64,000 nt of DNA from Dongia mobilis (lineage in GTDB: Bacteria > Pseudomonadota > Alphaproteobacteria > Dongiales > Dongiaceae), in contig NZ_SNYW01000001.1 in the NCBI RefSeq assembly GCF_004363235.1, forward strand, positions 1 through 64,000, read 5' to 3'. Under the pieces are notes generated by a model. The model was not told where the DNA came from. It saw only the letters and a list, made by a program, of their open reading frames with translations, and did not search any database. Shown here piece after piece: positions 8,332-18,904 of this stretch. The position numbers were made by a program, and so were the translations under genes. Position 1 is the stretch's first letter, and each line of letters begins with the position of its first letter.

Positions 8332-9354
8332 ATGAAGCGTCTTCCCCTTGCTCTCGCCGCCGCCGGCGTCACCGTGCTGATCGCCGGTGCGGCCGAAGCC
8401 CGCGACCAGCTCCACATCGTCGGCTCCTCGACCGTCTATCCGTTTTCGACCGCCGTTGCCGAGGAATTCGGCAAGGCCGGCAAGTTCAAGACGCCGATCG
8501 TCGAATCGACCGGCACCGGCGGCGGTCTCAAGCTGTTCTGCGCTGGTGTCGGCGAAGGCACCCCCGATATCGCCAATGCCAGCCGCAAGATCAAGGACGG
8601 CGAGATCGAGACCTGCAAGTCGAACGGCGTCACCTCGATCACCGAGGTGCCGATCGGCTATGACGGCATCGTCATCGCCAACTCGAAGAAGGGCCCGGCC
8701 TTCAGCATCACCCGCAAGGAACTCTGGCTGGCGCTGGCCAAGGAAGTGCCGCAGGACGGCAAGCTGGTGCCGAACTTCTACAAAAGCTGGAACGAAGTGA
8801 ACGCCGCCCTCCCGGCCGAGAAGATCGAAGTGCTCGGCCCGCCGCCGACCTCCGGCACCCGCGACGCCTTCATCGAACTCGTCATGGATTCGGGCTGCAA
8901 GGGCGTTCCCGAAATCGAGGCGATCGAGGATTCGAAGGCCAAGGCCGGTGCTTGCGCCGCGATCCGCGAGGACGGCGCCTATGTCGATGCCGGCGAGAAC
9001 GACAACCTCATCGTGCAGAAGCTCGACGCCAACCCGCAGGCGGTCGGCATCTTCGGCTACTCCTTCCTCGAGGAGAATACCGACAAGCTGCAGGGTGCCA
9101 ATGTCGACGGCATTGCGCCGGATTTCGACCACATCGTCTCGGGCGAATACCCGGTCTCGCGCACCATGTACTTCTATGTGAAGAACCAGCATGAGGGCGT
9201 CATCCCCGGCATCCGCGAATTCGTCGCCGAATTCACCAGCGACAAGGCCGCGGGCGAGGAAGGCTATCTCGCCGACAAGGGCATGATCCCCTTCCCGACG
9301 GAGAAGCTGAAGGAAGTGCAGATGAGCGCCGGCGCCCTGAAGCCGATGATGTAA
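8332..9354 (+). CDS. pstS: PstS-family phosphate ABC transporter substrate-binding protein
   Basis: This is a periplasmic phosphate-binding protein of 340 residues. A signal peptide (residues 1-23) ends at an AEA cleavage site, after which the mature protein starts RDQLHIVGSSTVYPFS, the typical PBP-like phosphate-binding opening. Other ligand-loop motifs are ESTGTGGGLKLF, IANASRKIK and GPPPTSGTRDAF. ATG 8332 was chosen because the signal peptide starts there; an upstream frame extension is not supported. A Pho box lies upstream and a strong terminator directly downstream. pstC, pstA, pstB and phoU are not in this window, so the transporter membrane genes must lie elsewhere. Confidence 0.92.
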   Translation: MKRLPLALAAAGVTVLIAGAAEARDQLHIVGSSTVYPFSTAVAEEFGKAGKFKTPIVESTGTGGGLKLFCAGVGEGTPDIANASRKIKDGEIETCKSNGVTSITEVPIGYDGIVIANSKKGPAFSITRKELWLALAKEVPQDGKLVPNFYKSWNEVNAALPAEKIEVLGPPPTSGTRDAFIELVMDSGCKGVPEIEAIEDSKAKAGACAAIREDGAYVDAGENDNLIVQKLDANPQAVGIFGYSFLEENTDKLQGANVDGIAPDFDHIVSGEYPVSRTMYFYVKNQHEGVIPGIREFVAEFTSDKAAGEEGYLADKGMIPFPTEKLKEVQMSAGALKPMM

Positions 9355-9389
9355 GCCTGCCAAAGACCTATCTCGACTATCGCGACTGC

Positions 9390-9424
9390 AACCCCTCCGC
9401 CGGTGACGGCGGAGGGGTTCTTTC
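9390..9424 (+). terminator. Rho-independent terminator after pstS
   Basis: A perfect 12-bp GC-rich stem (AACCCCTCCGCC at 9390-9401 with GGCGGAGGGGTT at 9408-9419) surrounds the loop GGTGAC and is followed by TTCTTTC. It lies 36 bases past the pstS stop and 40 bases before the convergent xerC stop, so it may serve both genes. Confidence 0.85.
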
Positions 9425-9463
9425 GTCTCATGATCGTAGCAGGTCGGCTGGCTGCGTGACGGA

Positions 9464-10510
9464 CTATCCCTTGGCCCTTGGATGTGCCGCCTGGTAGACG
9501 CCGAGAAGCTGGGCCGCGTCGATCTCGGTATAGCGCTGGGTGGTCGAGAGCGAGGCATGGCCGAGCAGTTCCTGGATGGCGCGGAGATCGCCGCCGCCGG
9601 CCAGAAGATGCGTCGCGAAGGAATGCCTGAGCGCGTGCGGCGTCGCCGTCTGGGGGAGGCCGAGCTGCGCGCGCAAGGCCTGCATCGCCCGCTGCACGAG
9701 GCGGGGATTGAGGGGGCCGCCCCTGACACCGCGGAAGAGCGGGCCATCGGCGGCGAGCTTCCACGGGCAATGCGCGCGGTAATCGGCAATCGCCTCGGCC
9801 ACGATGGGCAACACCGGGACGACGCGCGTCTTGTTGCCCTTGCCGGTGACGCGCAGCATGGCCCCGGCTTGTGGCGCCGCGCCGGCCGTCAGGCCGAGGG
9901 CTTCCGAGATGCGCAGGCCGCAGCCATAGAGCAGCAGCAGGATGGCGAGGTCGCGCTTCTGCAGCCAGGGCTCGTCATGCAGTGCCGCCACCTGGTCGAG
10001 GGTGGCCTCGGCCTCGGCGGCGTTGAGGGGTTTCGGCACATGGCGCGGCAGGCGCGGACCCCGCTGGGTGGCCAGCGCGCCGATCTCGAGGCGCCCGTCG
10101 CGGGCCAGGCGCCGGGCCAGGCTTTTCACCGCGGAAAGGGCGCGGGCATTGCTGGCCGCGATGAGGCCGCGGCTCTGCCGTGCCGACAACCAGGCACGCA
10201 GGTCCGCCTTGGCCAGGGTGGCCAGGGTGGCAAGGCTGGCCGGTTCGCCCCGGTAATGCGCCAGGAAGCGCAGGAAATCGCCGACATCGCGGGCATAGGC
10301 CTCGCTGGTCGCAGCTGCGACCCGTCGCTCGCGACCGAGATAGTCGAGCCAGTCGCGCATCGCTGCCATGAGATCAGGCGCGGCGAGCAGCAGCGGATCG
10401 GCTGCCAGATCGCTTTCGGAAAGCCCGGGATCGCTTTTCGCAAGCGCCGGGCTGGGTTTGGCTGCGCCCCGCTGCGGGGCTTTGCTCAGGGCTTTGGCAG
10501 GTCCAGCCAC
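9464..10510 (-). CDS. xerC: tyrosine recombinase XerC
   Basis: XerC resolves chromosome dimers at dif with XerD. All six catalytic residues are visible: R200 (CGLRISEALGL), K224 (VTGKGNKTRVVPV), H292 and R295 (PHALRHSFATHLL), H318 (LLGHASLSTTQRY) and nucleophile Y327. An N-terminal SAM-like core-binding domain occupies about 45-145. The frame starts at GTG 10510, overlapping the DUF484 gene by 25 bases. This gives a 45-residue Ala/Ser/Pro-rich extension. A start at ATG 10369 would give 301 residues, close to the usual length, so the N-terminus is open. Pairing with DUF484 upstream is a common proteobacterial arrangement. Confidence 0.92.
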   Translation of the reverse strand: MAGPAKALSKAPQRGAAKPSPALAKSDPGLSESDLAADPLLLAAPDLMAAMRDWLDYLGRERRVAAATSEAYARDVGDFLRFLAHYRGEPASLATLATLAKADLRAWLSARQSRGLIAASNARALSAVKSLARRLARDGRLEIGALATQRGPRLPRHVPKPLNAAEAEATLDQVAALHDEPWLQKRDLAILLLLYGCGLRISEALGLTAGAAPQAGAMLRVTGKGNKTRVVPVLPIVAEAIADYRAHCPWKLAADGPLFRGVRGGPLNPRLVQRAMQALRAQLGLPQTATPHALRHSFATHLLAGGGDLRAIQELLGHASLSTTQRYTEIDAAQLLGVYQAAHPRAKG

Positions 10511-11217
10511 GAGCGGACGCCGAATTCGATGATGCGCCCAAGGAAGCTCATCAACTCGGTCCCCTGGCCGGCATGGAAATAGCCGGGATGGCGCGTGCCG
10601 AAGGCAATCAGGCCGGCCGGCGCCATGCCGCTGATACTGAGACGCAGCAATGCGTCCGAGCGGACGAGGTCGGCCGCCCCCCCATAGATCTCGGGATCGC
10701 CCTCGATATCGTCGCGCAGCCAGACCTTGCGGTTGCGGCCCATCAGCCGGTCGACGGCGCCGCGGTCGAGGAACTGGATGCCGTCATGCTTCGGCCGCCG
10801 CGTGGTGACGTCGGTCAGTTCGACGCAGAGGCTGACCACGTCGACTTCGAGCAGGAAGGCGAGATCGCCGGTGACGATGTCGATGAAGCTTTCAAAGGTC
10901 TCGGCCTCGAGCAGCGCCAGCACCGAATTGTGGATGCGCTCGGTGGTGTTGAGGTTGTCGCGGCTGTTGGCGATGATCTCGTCCTGGTCGGCGCGCAGCT
11001 TGGCGACGTCGCCCTTGAGGCGCTCCATCATGAATTGCTGCAGATCGACGACACCGTCGCCCTTGTGGCGGCCGGGACTGACCTGCGCGTCGAGCAGTTC
11101 GGGGTGCCGCGCCAGGAAGTCGGGGTGGCGCTTCAAATAGGCCGCGACCTGAGCTGCCGTCACGCTGCCGCCGGTGCTGCGCGCCTTCGCCTTCACATTG
11201 TCGACCGGATCCGCCAT
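10486..11217 (-). CDS. DUF484 family protein
   Basis: The gene encodes 243 residues. An N-terminal helical region (VTAAQVAAYLKRHPDFLARHPELL) is followed by a short coiled coil (QFMMERLKGDVAKLRADQDEI). A GAF-like domain comes next (LLEAETFESFIDIVTGDLAFLLEVDVVSL is its first part; LRLSISGMAPAGLIAFGTR its end). DUF484 proteins are typically encoded beside xerC, but their biochemical role is not established; the GAF-like fold suggests ligand or partner sensing. The xerC GTG start lies inside the last codons of this gene, which suggests coupled translation. Confidence 0.85.
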   Translation of the reverse strand: MADPVDNVKAKARSTGGSVTAAQVAAYLKRHPDFLARHPELLDAQVSPGRHKGDGVVDLQQFMMERLKGDVAKLRADQDEIIANSRDNLNTTERIHNSVLALLEAETFESFIDIVTGDLAFLLEVDVVSLCVELTDVTTRRPKHDGIQFLDRGAVDRLMGRNRKVWLRDDIEGDPEIYGGAADLVRSDALLRLSISGMAPAGLIAFGTRHPGYFHAGQGTELMSFLGRIIEFGVRSWLDLPKP

Positions 11218-11303
11218 GGCGCCTGCTGATCTGTTGTCCCGGTTAAGAAGTCTAGCGAAGGAATGTGGCGATGCCGCGATGCGCCCGGCGCATCATGTGG
11301 CGG

Positions 11304-11960
<657 letters not shown>

Positions 11961-12081
11961 GTGACTAGGTCCCGGAAGAAAACTGACATAAGACATAAGA
12001 AGGATGCGGGAAGAGAACGGGCGCCGTTCCTTCTGCCGACCACGAATCAGATGAACCCGAGTCTAGCCGCCGAGCGACACC

Positions 12082-14346
12082 ATGCCAACTGAAACCAAAC
12101 GCGCGGATTCGGCGGCGGCGGCAGGCGATCCGGCATCGCAAGACAATGCCGCAAGGGATTCTGGCGCAAGGAATTCGACGGCCGCCGCGGCCGAGCAGAT
12201 CCTCGGCGTGCTGCTGCCGCTGGCGCTGTTCCAGCCCTATGACTATCTGGTGCCCGGCGATTTCGCCCTGCGCCGTGGCGATTTCGTCACAGTGCCGCTG
12301 GGCCGGCGCCTGGTGACGGGTGTCGTCTGGGGAGAGGGTGCCGGCGATGTGCCGCGCGAAAAATTGAAAGCGGTGGCGCAGCGCCTGCCGGTGGCGCCGC
12401 TGCCCGCCATCACCTGCGACTTCATCGATTGGGTGGCACAGTATTGCATGGCGCCGCTGGGCGCCGTGCTGCGCATGGCGATGAGCGTGCCAGAGGCGTT
12501 GCAGCCCGAGCGCCAGCAGAAGGCCTGGGCGCCGGGCGATGCCGATCCCGCTTCCCGCAAGCTGACGCCGCAGCGCGCGAAGGTGCTGCAATTCGTGGCT
12601 GACCAGCCGCCCCTGCCGGCGACGGAACTGGCGCGCGCCACCGGCGTCACCACCGCCGTGATTGCCGCCATGGGCAAGCTGGGCCTGCTGAAACAGGTAC
12701 CGCTGCCGCTGCCGCGACCCTATGGCCGGCCCGATGCCGATGCGGCGGGTCCCAACCTCTCATCCGCGCAGGCCGACGCGGCGGCGGCGCTGGCGCGGCT
12801 CCAGCCCGGTGTCACCCTCATCGACGGCGTCACCGGTTCCGGCAAGACCGAGGTCTATTTCGAGGCCATCGCCGCCACGCTGCGCGCCGGCCGGCAGGTG
12901 CTGGTGCTGGTACCGGAAATCGCGCTCACGCCGCAATGGCTGACCCGCTTCGAGGCGCGCTTCGGTGCCCCGCCGGCGCAATGGCATTCGGAACTCACCG
13001 GCCTCGCGCGCCGCCTCACCTGGCGCGGGGTGCATGACGGCTCGGCCCGCGTCGTGGTAGGCGCGCGCTCGGCCCTCTTCCTGCCCTATCGCGATCTCGG
13101 CCTCATCATCGTCGACGAGGAGCACGAAAGCGCCTTCAAGCAGGAGGACGGCGTCATCTATCAGGCGCGCGACATGGCGGTGGTGCGCGGTCATCTGGCG
13201 AAGATCCCGGTCATTCTCGCTTCGGCGACGCCCTCGCTGGAAACCATGGTCAATGTCGAGGGCGGGCGCTATGGCGCGGTGCATCTGCCGGCGCGCCATG
13301 GCGGCGCGCAATTGCCGGAAATCGGGCTAATCGATCTCCGGGTGGACAAGCCGCCGCGCCAGAGCTGGATCGCGCCCAGCCTCAGGGCCGAGCTGGCGGC
13401 GACCCTGGCCACGGGTGACCAGGCGCTGCTCTTCCTCAATCGCCGCGGCTATGCGCCCTTGACCCTCTGCCGCACCTGCGGGCACCGCCTGCAATGCCCG
13501 CGCTGCACCGCCTGGCTGGTGGAACACCGCTTTCATCAAAAACTGATGTGCCATCATTGCGGCTTCGAGCAGATGATGCCGCCCAGCTGCCCGGCCTGTC
13601 TCAGCGAGGGCAGCTTCGCCGCCTGCGGTCCCGGCGTCGAGCGCCTGGCGGAAGAGGCGGCCGCACTTTTCCCCGAGGCGCGGCGCCTGGTCCTCACCAG
13701 CGATACGGTGACCGGCCCCGCCCGCGCCGACCAGCTCATGAAGATGGTGGCGGCGCGCGAGGTCGATCTGGTCATCGGCACGCAGATCATCGCCAAGGGC
13801 CATAACTTCCCGCATCTGACGCTGGTCGGCGTGGTCGATGCCGATCTCGGCCTCCATGGCGGCGATCTGCGCGCCGCCGAGCGGACCTTCCAGTTGATGA
13901 GCCAGGTGGCGGGCCGCGCCGGGCGCGGAATGAAGCCCGGCCATGTGCTGCTGCAGACCCACGATCCCGACCGCCATGTCATGCAGGCGCTGAAATCGGG
14001 TGACCGCGACGCCTTCATGGCGGCCGAGGCCGAGGACCGGCGCGCTGCCGGGATGCCACCCTTCGGCCGGCTGGCGGCCCTCATCCTCTCCGGCCGCGAC
14101 GAGGCTGCCGTGCAGCAGAAGGCGCGCGAACTGGCCAGGGCGGCGCCGCATCGCGCGGGCATCACCGTGCTGGGCCCGGCGCCGGCACCTTTGGCGCTGC
14201 TGCGCGGCCGCCACCGCCTGCGCTTCCTGCTGAAGACCCGGCGCGAAATCGCGCCGCAGGGTGTGCTGCGCCACTGGCTCCGCGGCCAGAAATTCCCCGG
14301 CGATCTGCGCCTGCAGATAGACATTGATCCCTACAGCTTCATGTAG
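12082..14346 (+). CDS. priA: primosomal protein N' (replication restart helicase PriA)
   Basis: PriA is the 3'-5' helicase that recognises stalled forks and loads the replicative helicase. At 754 residues it is full length. The N-terminal 3'-DNA-binding domain (about 40-140) contains LVPGDFALRRGDFVTVPLG. Walker A is VTGSGKTEVYFEAI near residue 250 and Walker B is IIVDEEHESAFKQE near 345. Zinc-binding cysteines occur in CRTCGHRLQCPRC, CHHCGF and CPAC at about 462-515. The helicase C motif QVAGRAGRG is at about 610. The first 35 residues are low-complexity and poorly conserved, so the true start could be further in. Confidence 0.95.
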   Translation: MPTETKRADSAAAAGDPASQDNAARDSGARNSTAAAAEQILGVLLPLALFQPYDYLVPGDFALRRGDFVTVPLGRRLVTGVVWGEGAGDVPREKLKAVAQRLPVAPLPAITCDFIDWVAQYCMAPLGAVLRMAMSVPEALQPERQQKAWAPGDADPASRKLTPQRAKVLQFVADQPPLPATELARATGVTTAVIAAMGKLGLLKQVPLPLPRPYGRPDADAAGPNLSSAQADAAAALARLQPGVTLIDGVTGSGKTEVYFEAIAATLRAGRQVLVLVPEIALTPQWLTRFEARFGAPPAQWHSELTGLARRLTWRGVHDGSARVVVGARSALFLPYRDLGLIIVDEEHESAFKQEDGVIYQARDMAVVRGHLAKIPVILASATPSLETMVNVEGGRYGAVHLPARHGGAQLPEIGLIDLRVDKPPRQSWIAPSLRAELAATLATGDQALLFLNRRGYAPLTLCRTCGHRLQCPRCTAWLVEHRFHQKLMCHHCGFEQMMPPSCPACLSEGSFAACGPGVERLAEEAAALFPEARRLVLTSDTVTGPARADQLMKMVAAREVDLVIGTQIIAKGHNFPHLTLVGVVDADLGLHGGDLRAAERTFQLMSQVAGRAGRGMKPGHVLLQTHDPDRHVMQALKSGDRDAFMAAEAEDRRAAGMPPFGRLAALILSGRDEAAVQQKARELARAAPHRAGITVLGPAPAPLALLRGRHRLRFLLKTRREIAPQGVLRHWLRGQKFPGDLRLQIDIDPYSFM

Positions 14347-14518
14347 CGACATCCATCCCAGTGGAAATTCTGCGTACCACCACCGCGCGCATTATCTGAC
14401 ACCCGTTCACCGCCTGATCGTCTTCATCGCCTGATCGTCGCATTCTGGACAGACGCTCCTCCGGTACTGCGCCAGGATTTCCCCACGTACGCCAATGGCA
14501 AGCGCTGGGGAGGCCAAC

Positions 14519-16777
14519 ATGTTCACGCTCGGAATCAGGGGTCGTATCATTCTGGCTGGCGCACTGCTCTCCGGGGTCGCGGTCACCGTCGTTGCCGTCG
14601 CACTTACTCTCCAGGCCAGCAGACAACTGGAGGACCAGGCAGCGCGTGTCATGGAGAACCTTGGCAAGGCGACGGCTGCGGAGATTGCGCAGGAATTCGG
14701 CCGTGGACTCTCCACCGCCCGCGGCATTGCCGCCACGGCACTTGGCTGGCGCCAACTGGCGATCGCCGACCGACAGCGCTTCGAAGCGATGCTAGCCTCG
14801 ACCCTTGCGATCGAGCGGAACTGGCTGGCCACTTGGGCGATGTTCGAGCCGGATGCTTTCGATGGGCGCGACGCCGACTTCGCTCATGCGGACAGTCCGA
14901 CCGCAATCACCAGCAGCGGTCGCTACGTGCCATATGCCTATCGGGAGTTCGGCGAGATAACTTTCGACAAGGCCTATGATTTCGACGAACCCACCAACTC
15001 GCTGGCCTTCTATGACGTGCCGATGTCGAGCGGTCTGCCGCATTTGACCGATCCCGAAGCCTGGGTGTTCGGCACGGCAGAGAAGCCCGAGATCTTCTGG
15101 CTGGTCTCCATCCTCGCGCCGATCGTCGATGGTAGCCAGACAATCGGAGTCGGCGCCATTGACATCCGCCTCAACGAACTTATCGGACAGATTGCCGAGC
15201 TCCGTCCCTGGGGCGAGGGACGCGCTGCGCTGATCGATAACAGCGGCCATTGGGCGGCACATCCGGCCGGTATCGACATGGTCGGGGCCAGGACCGAGGA
15301 TGCCTTCTATGCCACCAATGCCGACCGCATGCGGGCCGGCGAGATCGTGGTTGGCGAGGATTCGAGCAACTTGCTGATCGACGTCGAAGCCATGGCTGGG
15401 CAGGCGCGGGCGGCCAAGGCGCAAGCGGCAGAAGCCGCACGCAAAGCCGCCCTTGCAGATGGGCAATCTCCAGAGGAGGCAGATTCGGCAGCTGCATCGG
15501 CCGCGGCCGAAGCGGCGGGCGACAATTTCGGGCTCCCGGGAATCGCCGCCTATTCGGTGCTGGTGCCGCTTACGCTTGACGACTCGCCGGTACGCTGGAG
15601 CGTCAAGATCAGCGTGCCAAAATCGCTTGTGCTGGCGCGCGTGGCCGAGATGCGCGATCTCGCCATCATGATCGGAATCGGGGCAATCATCCTGTGCATC
15701 CTGCTGGCGTGGCTGGTCGGACGAAGCATCGCGCGCCCCGTGGTCGGCATGACGGCGACAATGCAAAGGCTGGCGCAAGGCCAGCTTGACATCACCATTC
15801 CAGGTCTTGGCCGCCGGGACGAACTCGGCCATATGGCTGCCGCGGTCGAAACCTTCCGCCAGAATGCAACCGAGAACCGCGCCCTGGTGGCAGAACAGGA
15901 GGCGCTGAAGCGCCGTGCCGAAGTCGATCAGGCGCAAGCGCGCCTCAGTCTTGCGGACGGGTTCGAAGGGCAGGTTTCCGAAGCGATCGCCCAGATGGCG
16001 GCGACCTCGCAGGAAATGGACCGGTCGGCCCATACCATGGCGCAGGTCAGTGCCGACAATGTCAATCGCAGCCGCTCGGTCAGCAGAACCGCCGGACATG
16101 TTGCGGAAAATGTCTCTTCGGTTGCGGCCGCAGTGGAAGAACTCGCGGCTTCGATACGCGAGATCAGCCAGCAGGCCAACAATTCGAGCACCTCTGCCAC
16201 GCAGGCCGCCGGAAAGGCCGGCGACGCGGCAAGGCTTGTGAATGCGCTTGTTTCGGCTGCCGACCAGATTGGATCCGTCGTGACGCTGATCAACGATATC
16301 GCCGGCCAGACCAATTTGCTTGCGTTGAACGCAACCATCGAAGCAGCTCGAGCCGGTGATGCCGGCAAGGGTTTTGCAGTGGTCGCGAATGAGGTGAAGA
16401 GCCTGGCCAGCCAGACGGCCAGGGCGACGGAAGAGATCTCAGCCCAGATAAATGCCATACAGCGGTCGACGGGCGCGGCGGCGGAGGAGATCAACGCGGT
16501 TGCACGGACAATTGAGGAGATCGCACAGGTCAATAGTTCGATCGCCGCTGCCGTAACCGAGCAGGATTCTGCAACCAACGAAATCAGCCGCGCCGTCGCT
16601 GAAGCAGCGACAGGGACGTCCGATCTGCAACAGCAGATCTCCCTTGTATCGGATTCCGCGCAGAATGCGGGTGTTGCCGCGGACTCGATGGTGGCGGCGG
16701 TCGGTCAGCTGCAGGGCCGATTTGGCGACCTCAAGGGCCGTATAGACGGATTCCTCGCCAGTGTACGGGCAGGGTAG
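14519..16777 (+). CDS. methyl-accepting chemotaxis protein with periplasmic Cache sensor
   Basis: This is a transmembrane chemoreceptor of 752 residues. ATG 14519 follows GGGGAGG with good spacing and was chosen over ATG 14495. TM1 is at 7-30. A double-Cache-like periplasmic domain extends to about 375 ([24 protein letters not shown]-type segment [23 protein letters not shown]). TM2 is about 380-400, HAMP 400-455, and the signalling hairpin peaks at [20 protein letters not shown] near 595. An unusual Ala-rich helix-forming insertion lies near 291-335 of the sensor domain. No CheB/CheR-binding pentapeptide is seen at the C-terminus. The ligand is unknown. Confidence 0.9.
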   Translation: MFTLGIRGRIILAGALLSGVAVTVVAVALTLQASRQLEDQAARVMENLGKATAAEIAQEFGRGLSTARGIAATALGWRQLAIADRQRFEAMLASTLAIERNWLATWAMFEPDAFDGRDADFAHADSPTAITSSGRYVPYAYREFGEITFDKAYDFDEPTNSLAFYDVPMSSGLPHLTDPEAWVFGTAEKPEIFWLVSILAPIVDGSQTIGVGAIDIRLNELIGQIAELRPWGEGRAALIDNSGHWAAHPAGIDMVGARTEDAFYATNADRMRAGEIVVGEDSSNLLIDVEAMAGQARAAKAQAAEAARKAALADGQSPEEADSAAASAAAEAAGDNFGLPGIAAYSVLVPLTLDDSPVRWSVKISVPKSLVLARVAEMRDLAIMIGIGAIILCILLAWLVGRSIARPVVGMTATMQRLAQGQLDITIPGLGRRDELGHMAAAVETFRQNATENRALVAEQEALKRRAEVDQAQARLSLADGFEGQVSEAIAQMAATSQEMDRSAHTMAQVSADNVNRSRSVSRTAGHVAENVSSVAAAVEELAASIREISQQANNSSTSATQAAGKAGDAARLVNALVSAADQIGSVVTLINDIAGQTNLLALNATIEAARAGDAGKGFAVVANEVKSLASQTARATEEISAQINAIQRSTGAAAEEINAVARTIEEIAQVNSSIAAAVTEQDSATNEISRAVAEAATGTSDLQQQISLVSDSAQNAGVAADSMVAAVGQLQGRFGDLKGRIDGFLASVRAG

Positions 16778-16893
16778 GGAAGATGGCTTCGCCATTGGCG
16801 CATCGCGAAGCGATCCAGGCCTGGCCCCATTTGTTGGTCTGACACAAGTATGCGATCATCGGGTCAGGCAGCTTCAAGCGAGAGAGCCACATC

Positions 16894-17874
16894 ATGAAAT
16901 GGCGCATGGGCCGGCGCAGCGACAATGTCAGTGACCGGCGCGGGGCGCGCCCGGGCGGCGGATTTGGCGGTGGGCTGGGCGGTCTCGGTGGCCTGGGTGG
17001 GGGTGGCCTGGGTGGCGGCGGATTGGGCGGCCTCATCGGCAGGCGCTTCGGTCTGAAGGGCATCCTGATTGTCATTGCGATCTTCGTGATGCTGAGCTTC
17101 ATGGGCATCGATCCCATGGCGCTCCTCAATGGCACGTTGGGCAGCGGGTCGCGGCAGGGCGACATCTTCGCGCCCGCCGTCGAGAGGGCCGGCCAGGGCG
17201 TCACGCAGACCGGCAACCGGGCCGAAGACGAACTGGCCGATTTCACCTCCGTGGTCCTCGCCTCGACCGAGGACACCTGGCGCCGCATCTTCGCCGAAGC
17301 GGGCGAGACCTATCGCGACCCCACGCTGGTGATGTTCTCCGGCGCCGTGCAATCCGCCTGCGGCCACGCGCAATCGGCCATGGGCCCGTTCTATTGCCCG
17401 GCGGATGCCAAGGTCTATATCGACCTCTCCTTCTATCGCGATCTCGAACGGCATTTGCAGGCGCCGGGTGATTTCGCCCAGGCCTATGTCATCGCCCATG
17501 AAGTGGGCCATCACGTGCAGAATCTGGTGGGCGTCGAGGAGATGGCGCGGCGCGAGCGGCAGCGCCTTTCCGAGGCTGACGCCAATGCCCTTTCCGTGCG
17601 CGTCGAACTGCAGGCCGATTGCTTCGCCGGCATCTGGGCGTATCACCTGGCGGCGGCGAATGCCGAGGTGCAGCTGGAAGATGGCGATATCGCCGAAGGG
17701 CTCAATGCCGCCTCGGCCATCGGCGATGATCGACTGCAACGGCAATCCTCGGGCCGCGTCGTCCCCGACAGCTTTACCCACGGTACCTCGGAGCAGCGCA
17801 TGCGCTGGTTCAAAAAGGGCTTCGACAGCGGCAACCCCGACGATTGCGATACGTTCGGCGTGGCGACACCCTGA
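16894..17874 (+). CDS. neutral zinc metallopeptidase (YpfJ/KPN_02809 family)
   Basis: The gene encodes a 326-residue membrane-anchored zinc peptidase. A Gly-rich segment (about residues 20-48, repeated GGLGG) precedes one transmembrane helix at about 55-72 (GILIVIAIFVMLSFMG). The peptidase domain contains the zinc motif AHEVGHHVQN at about 200-210, and a downstream acidic ligand candidate lies in ELQADCFAGIWA. The C-terminal part (FTHGTSEQRMRWFKKGFDSG) is typical of the family. Substrates are unknown. Four cysteine-containing segments (SACGHAQSAMGPFYCPAD) suggest periplasmic disulfides. The start is supported by a GAGAG ribosome site. Confidence 0.88.
   Translation: MKWRMGRRSDNVSDRRGARPGGGFGGGLGGLGGLGGGGLGGGGLGGLIGRRFGLKGILIVIAIFVMLSFMGIDPMALLNGTLGSGSRQGDIFAPAVERAGQGVTQTGNRAEDELADFTSVVLASTEDTWRRIFAEAGETYRDPTLVMFSGAVQSACGHAQSAMGPFYCPADAKVYIDLSFYRDLERHLQAPGDFAQAYVIAHEVGHHVQNLVGVEEMARRERQRLSEADANALSVRVELQADCFAGIWAYHLAAANAEVQLEDGDIAEGLNAASAIGDDRLQRQSSGRVVPDSFTHGTSEQRMRWFKKGFDSGNPDDCDTFGVATP
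16955..17040 (+). repeat. Gly/Leu-rich coding low-complexity repeat
   Basis: Imperfect repeats of GGCGGTCTGGGT-like units encode runs of GGLGG and GGGGLGG just before the transmembrane helix of the zinc peptidase. The stretch is prone to length variation and is probably a flexible linker. Confidence 0.7.
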
Positions 17875-17889
17875 CGCGCAACTTCGCTC

Positions 17890-18726
17890 ATGCGCCATCC
17901 GATCCTTGCCTCCATCATCATCGCCGCGCACCAGGCGCGGGAGTTCATCCATGAGGCGATCGCCAGCGCGCTGATGCAGGGCGTGCCGATGGAGATCATC
18001 GTGGCGCCGGACGAGCCGCATGATTACGCCGATCTCGCCGCGCTGGATCCCCGCATCCGCGTGCTCGAGCCGGTGGCAAGGCCGACGGGGGCCGGACCTG
18101 CGCGCAACCGGGCGCTGGCAGTGGCGCGCGGTCGCTTCATCGCCCTGCTCGATGCCGATGATCTGTGGTCGCCGGATTATCTGGCGCGGCTCGTGCCGCT
18201 GGCGGAAGCGGCGGGTGTTGCCTTCGGCCGCACGGCGATCGCGACATGGGAGGGCCGGGTGATCCGTGAGGTGCGGCCTGCCTCGGGCCGCGCCGATTAC
18301 GCCACCTTCAGCACGGCCTTCGCCTCGTTCCATGGCGTGGTGCGGCGCGATCCCGGTGAGCGTTGCGGGGCGCGGCATTGGCAGGATGTGCCGGCCGAGG
18401 ATGTGCTGTTCGATCTGGAGAGCCTGGCGCTGGCAGGCGGCAGCGCGCCCTATGACGACACGGCCATCTATCATCTGCGCCAGCGGCCAGGCTCGGTGAC
18501 CCAGGGCGATGCCTTCATCGGCGATATCGCGACGGCCTATGACCGGCTGATATCCCTGGTCGAATCCGGTGGCACGCTGGTGCCGCCCGATCAACGCGCC
18601 GATGTGGCCGCGGTGTTTCGCGCATGGGCCAGGATGAATGCCCGCTTCGAGGCGGCGCGGCAGAAGCCGGGCAGAGGGAATTCCAGCCTCACCTATCAGC
18701 AATTCGTGAAAACCTTCCTGGCATAG
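17890..18726 (+). CDS. family 2 glycosyltransferase
   Basis: This is a GT-A fold glycosyltransferase of 278 residues. The opening ASIIIAAHQAREFIHEAIASAL is the nucleotide-sugar-binding strand, and the metal-binding acidic motif appears as ALLDADDLWSPDYL near residue 90. The remainder lacks transmembrane segments, so it is cytosolic or peripheral. Donor and acceptor sugars cannot be told from sequence. It lies 16 bases after the zinc peptidase gene and may be co-transcribed with it, though no functional link is evident. A weak hairpin (TTCCC/GGGAA) follows near 18733-18755. Confidence 0.85.
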   Translation: MRHPILASIIIAAHQAREFIHEAIASALMQGVPMEIIVAPDEPHDYADLAALDPRIRVLEPVARPTGAGPARNRALAVARGRFIALLDADDLWSPDYLARLVPLAEAAGVAFGRTAIATWEGRVIREVRPASGRADYATFSTAFASFHGVVRRDPGERCGARHWQDVPAEDVLFDLESLALAGGSAPYDDTAIYHLRQRPGSVTQGDAFIGDIATAYDRLISLVESGGTLVPPDQRADVAAVFRAWARMNARFEAARQKPGRGNSSLTYQQFVKTFLA

Positions 18727-18904
18727 AGTCGTTATTCCCATCGTTTGCGGGAACAACAGCCTGACTGGCACACGCGGATCGGTGATTCCGCAGGAAATGG
18801 GTGCATCTCGCCCGCCAACTGACGCATAATAATCGATCAAACCCCCGCGCTAACTGTTCTGCGACAGCGTGGGATTGGGCGAAATCGGACGCGGGGACCG
18901 TCTG

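Noticed and set aside
12760-14352. Minus-strand frames within priA considered as genes
   Set aside because: They lack ribosome sites and domain patterns and lie wholly inside a well-supported essential gene.
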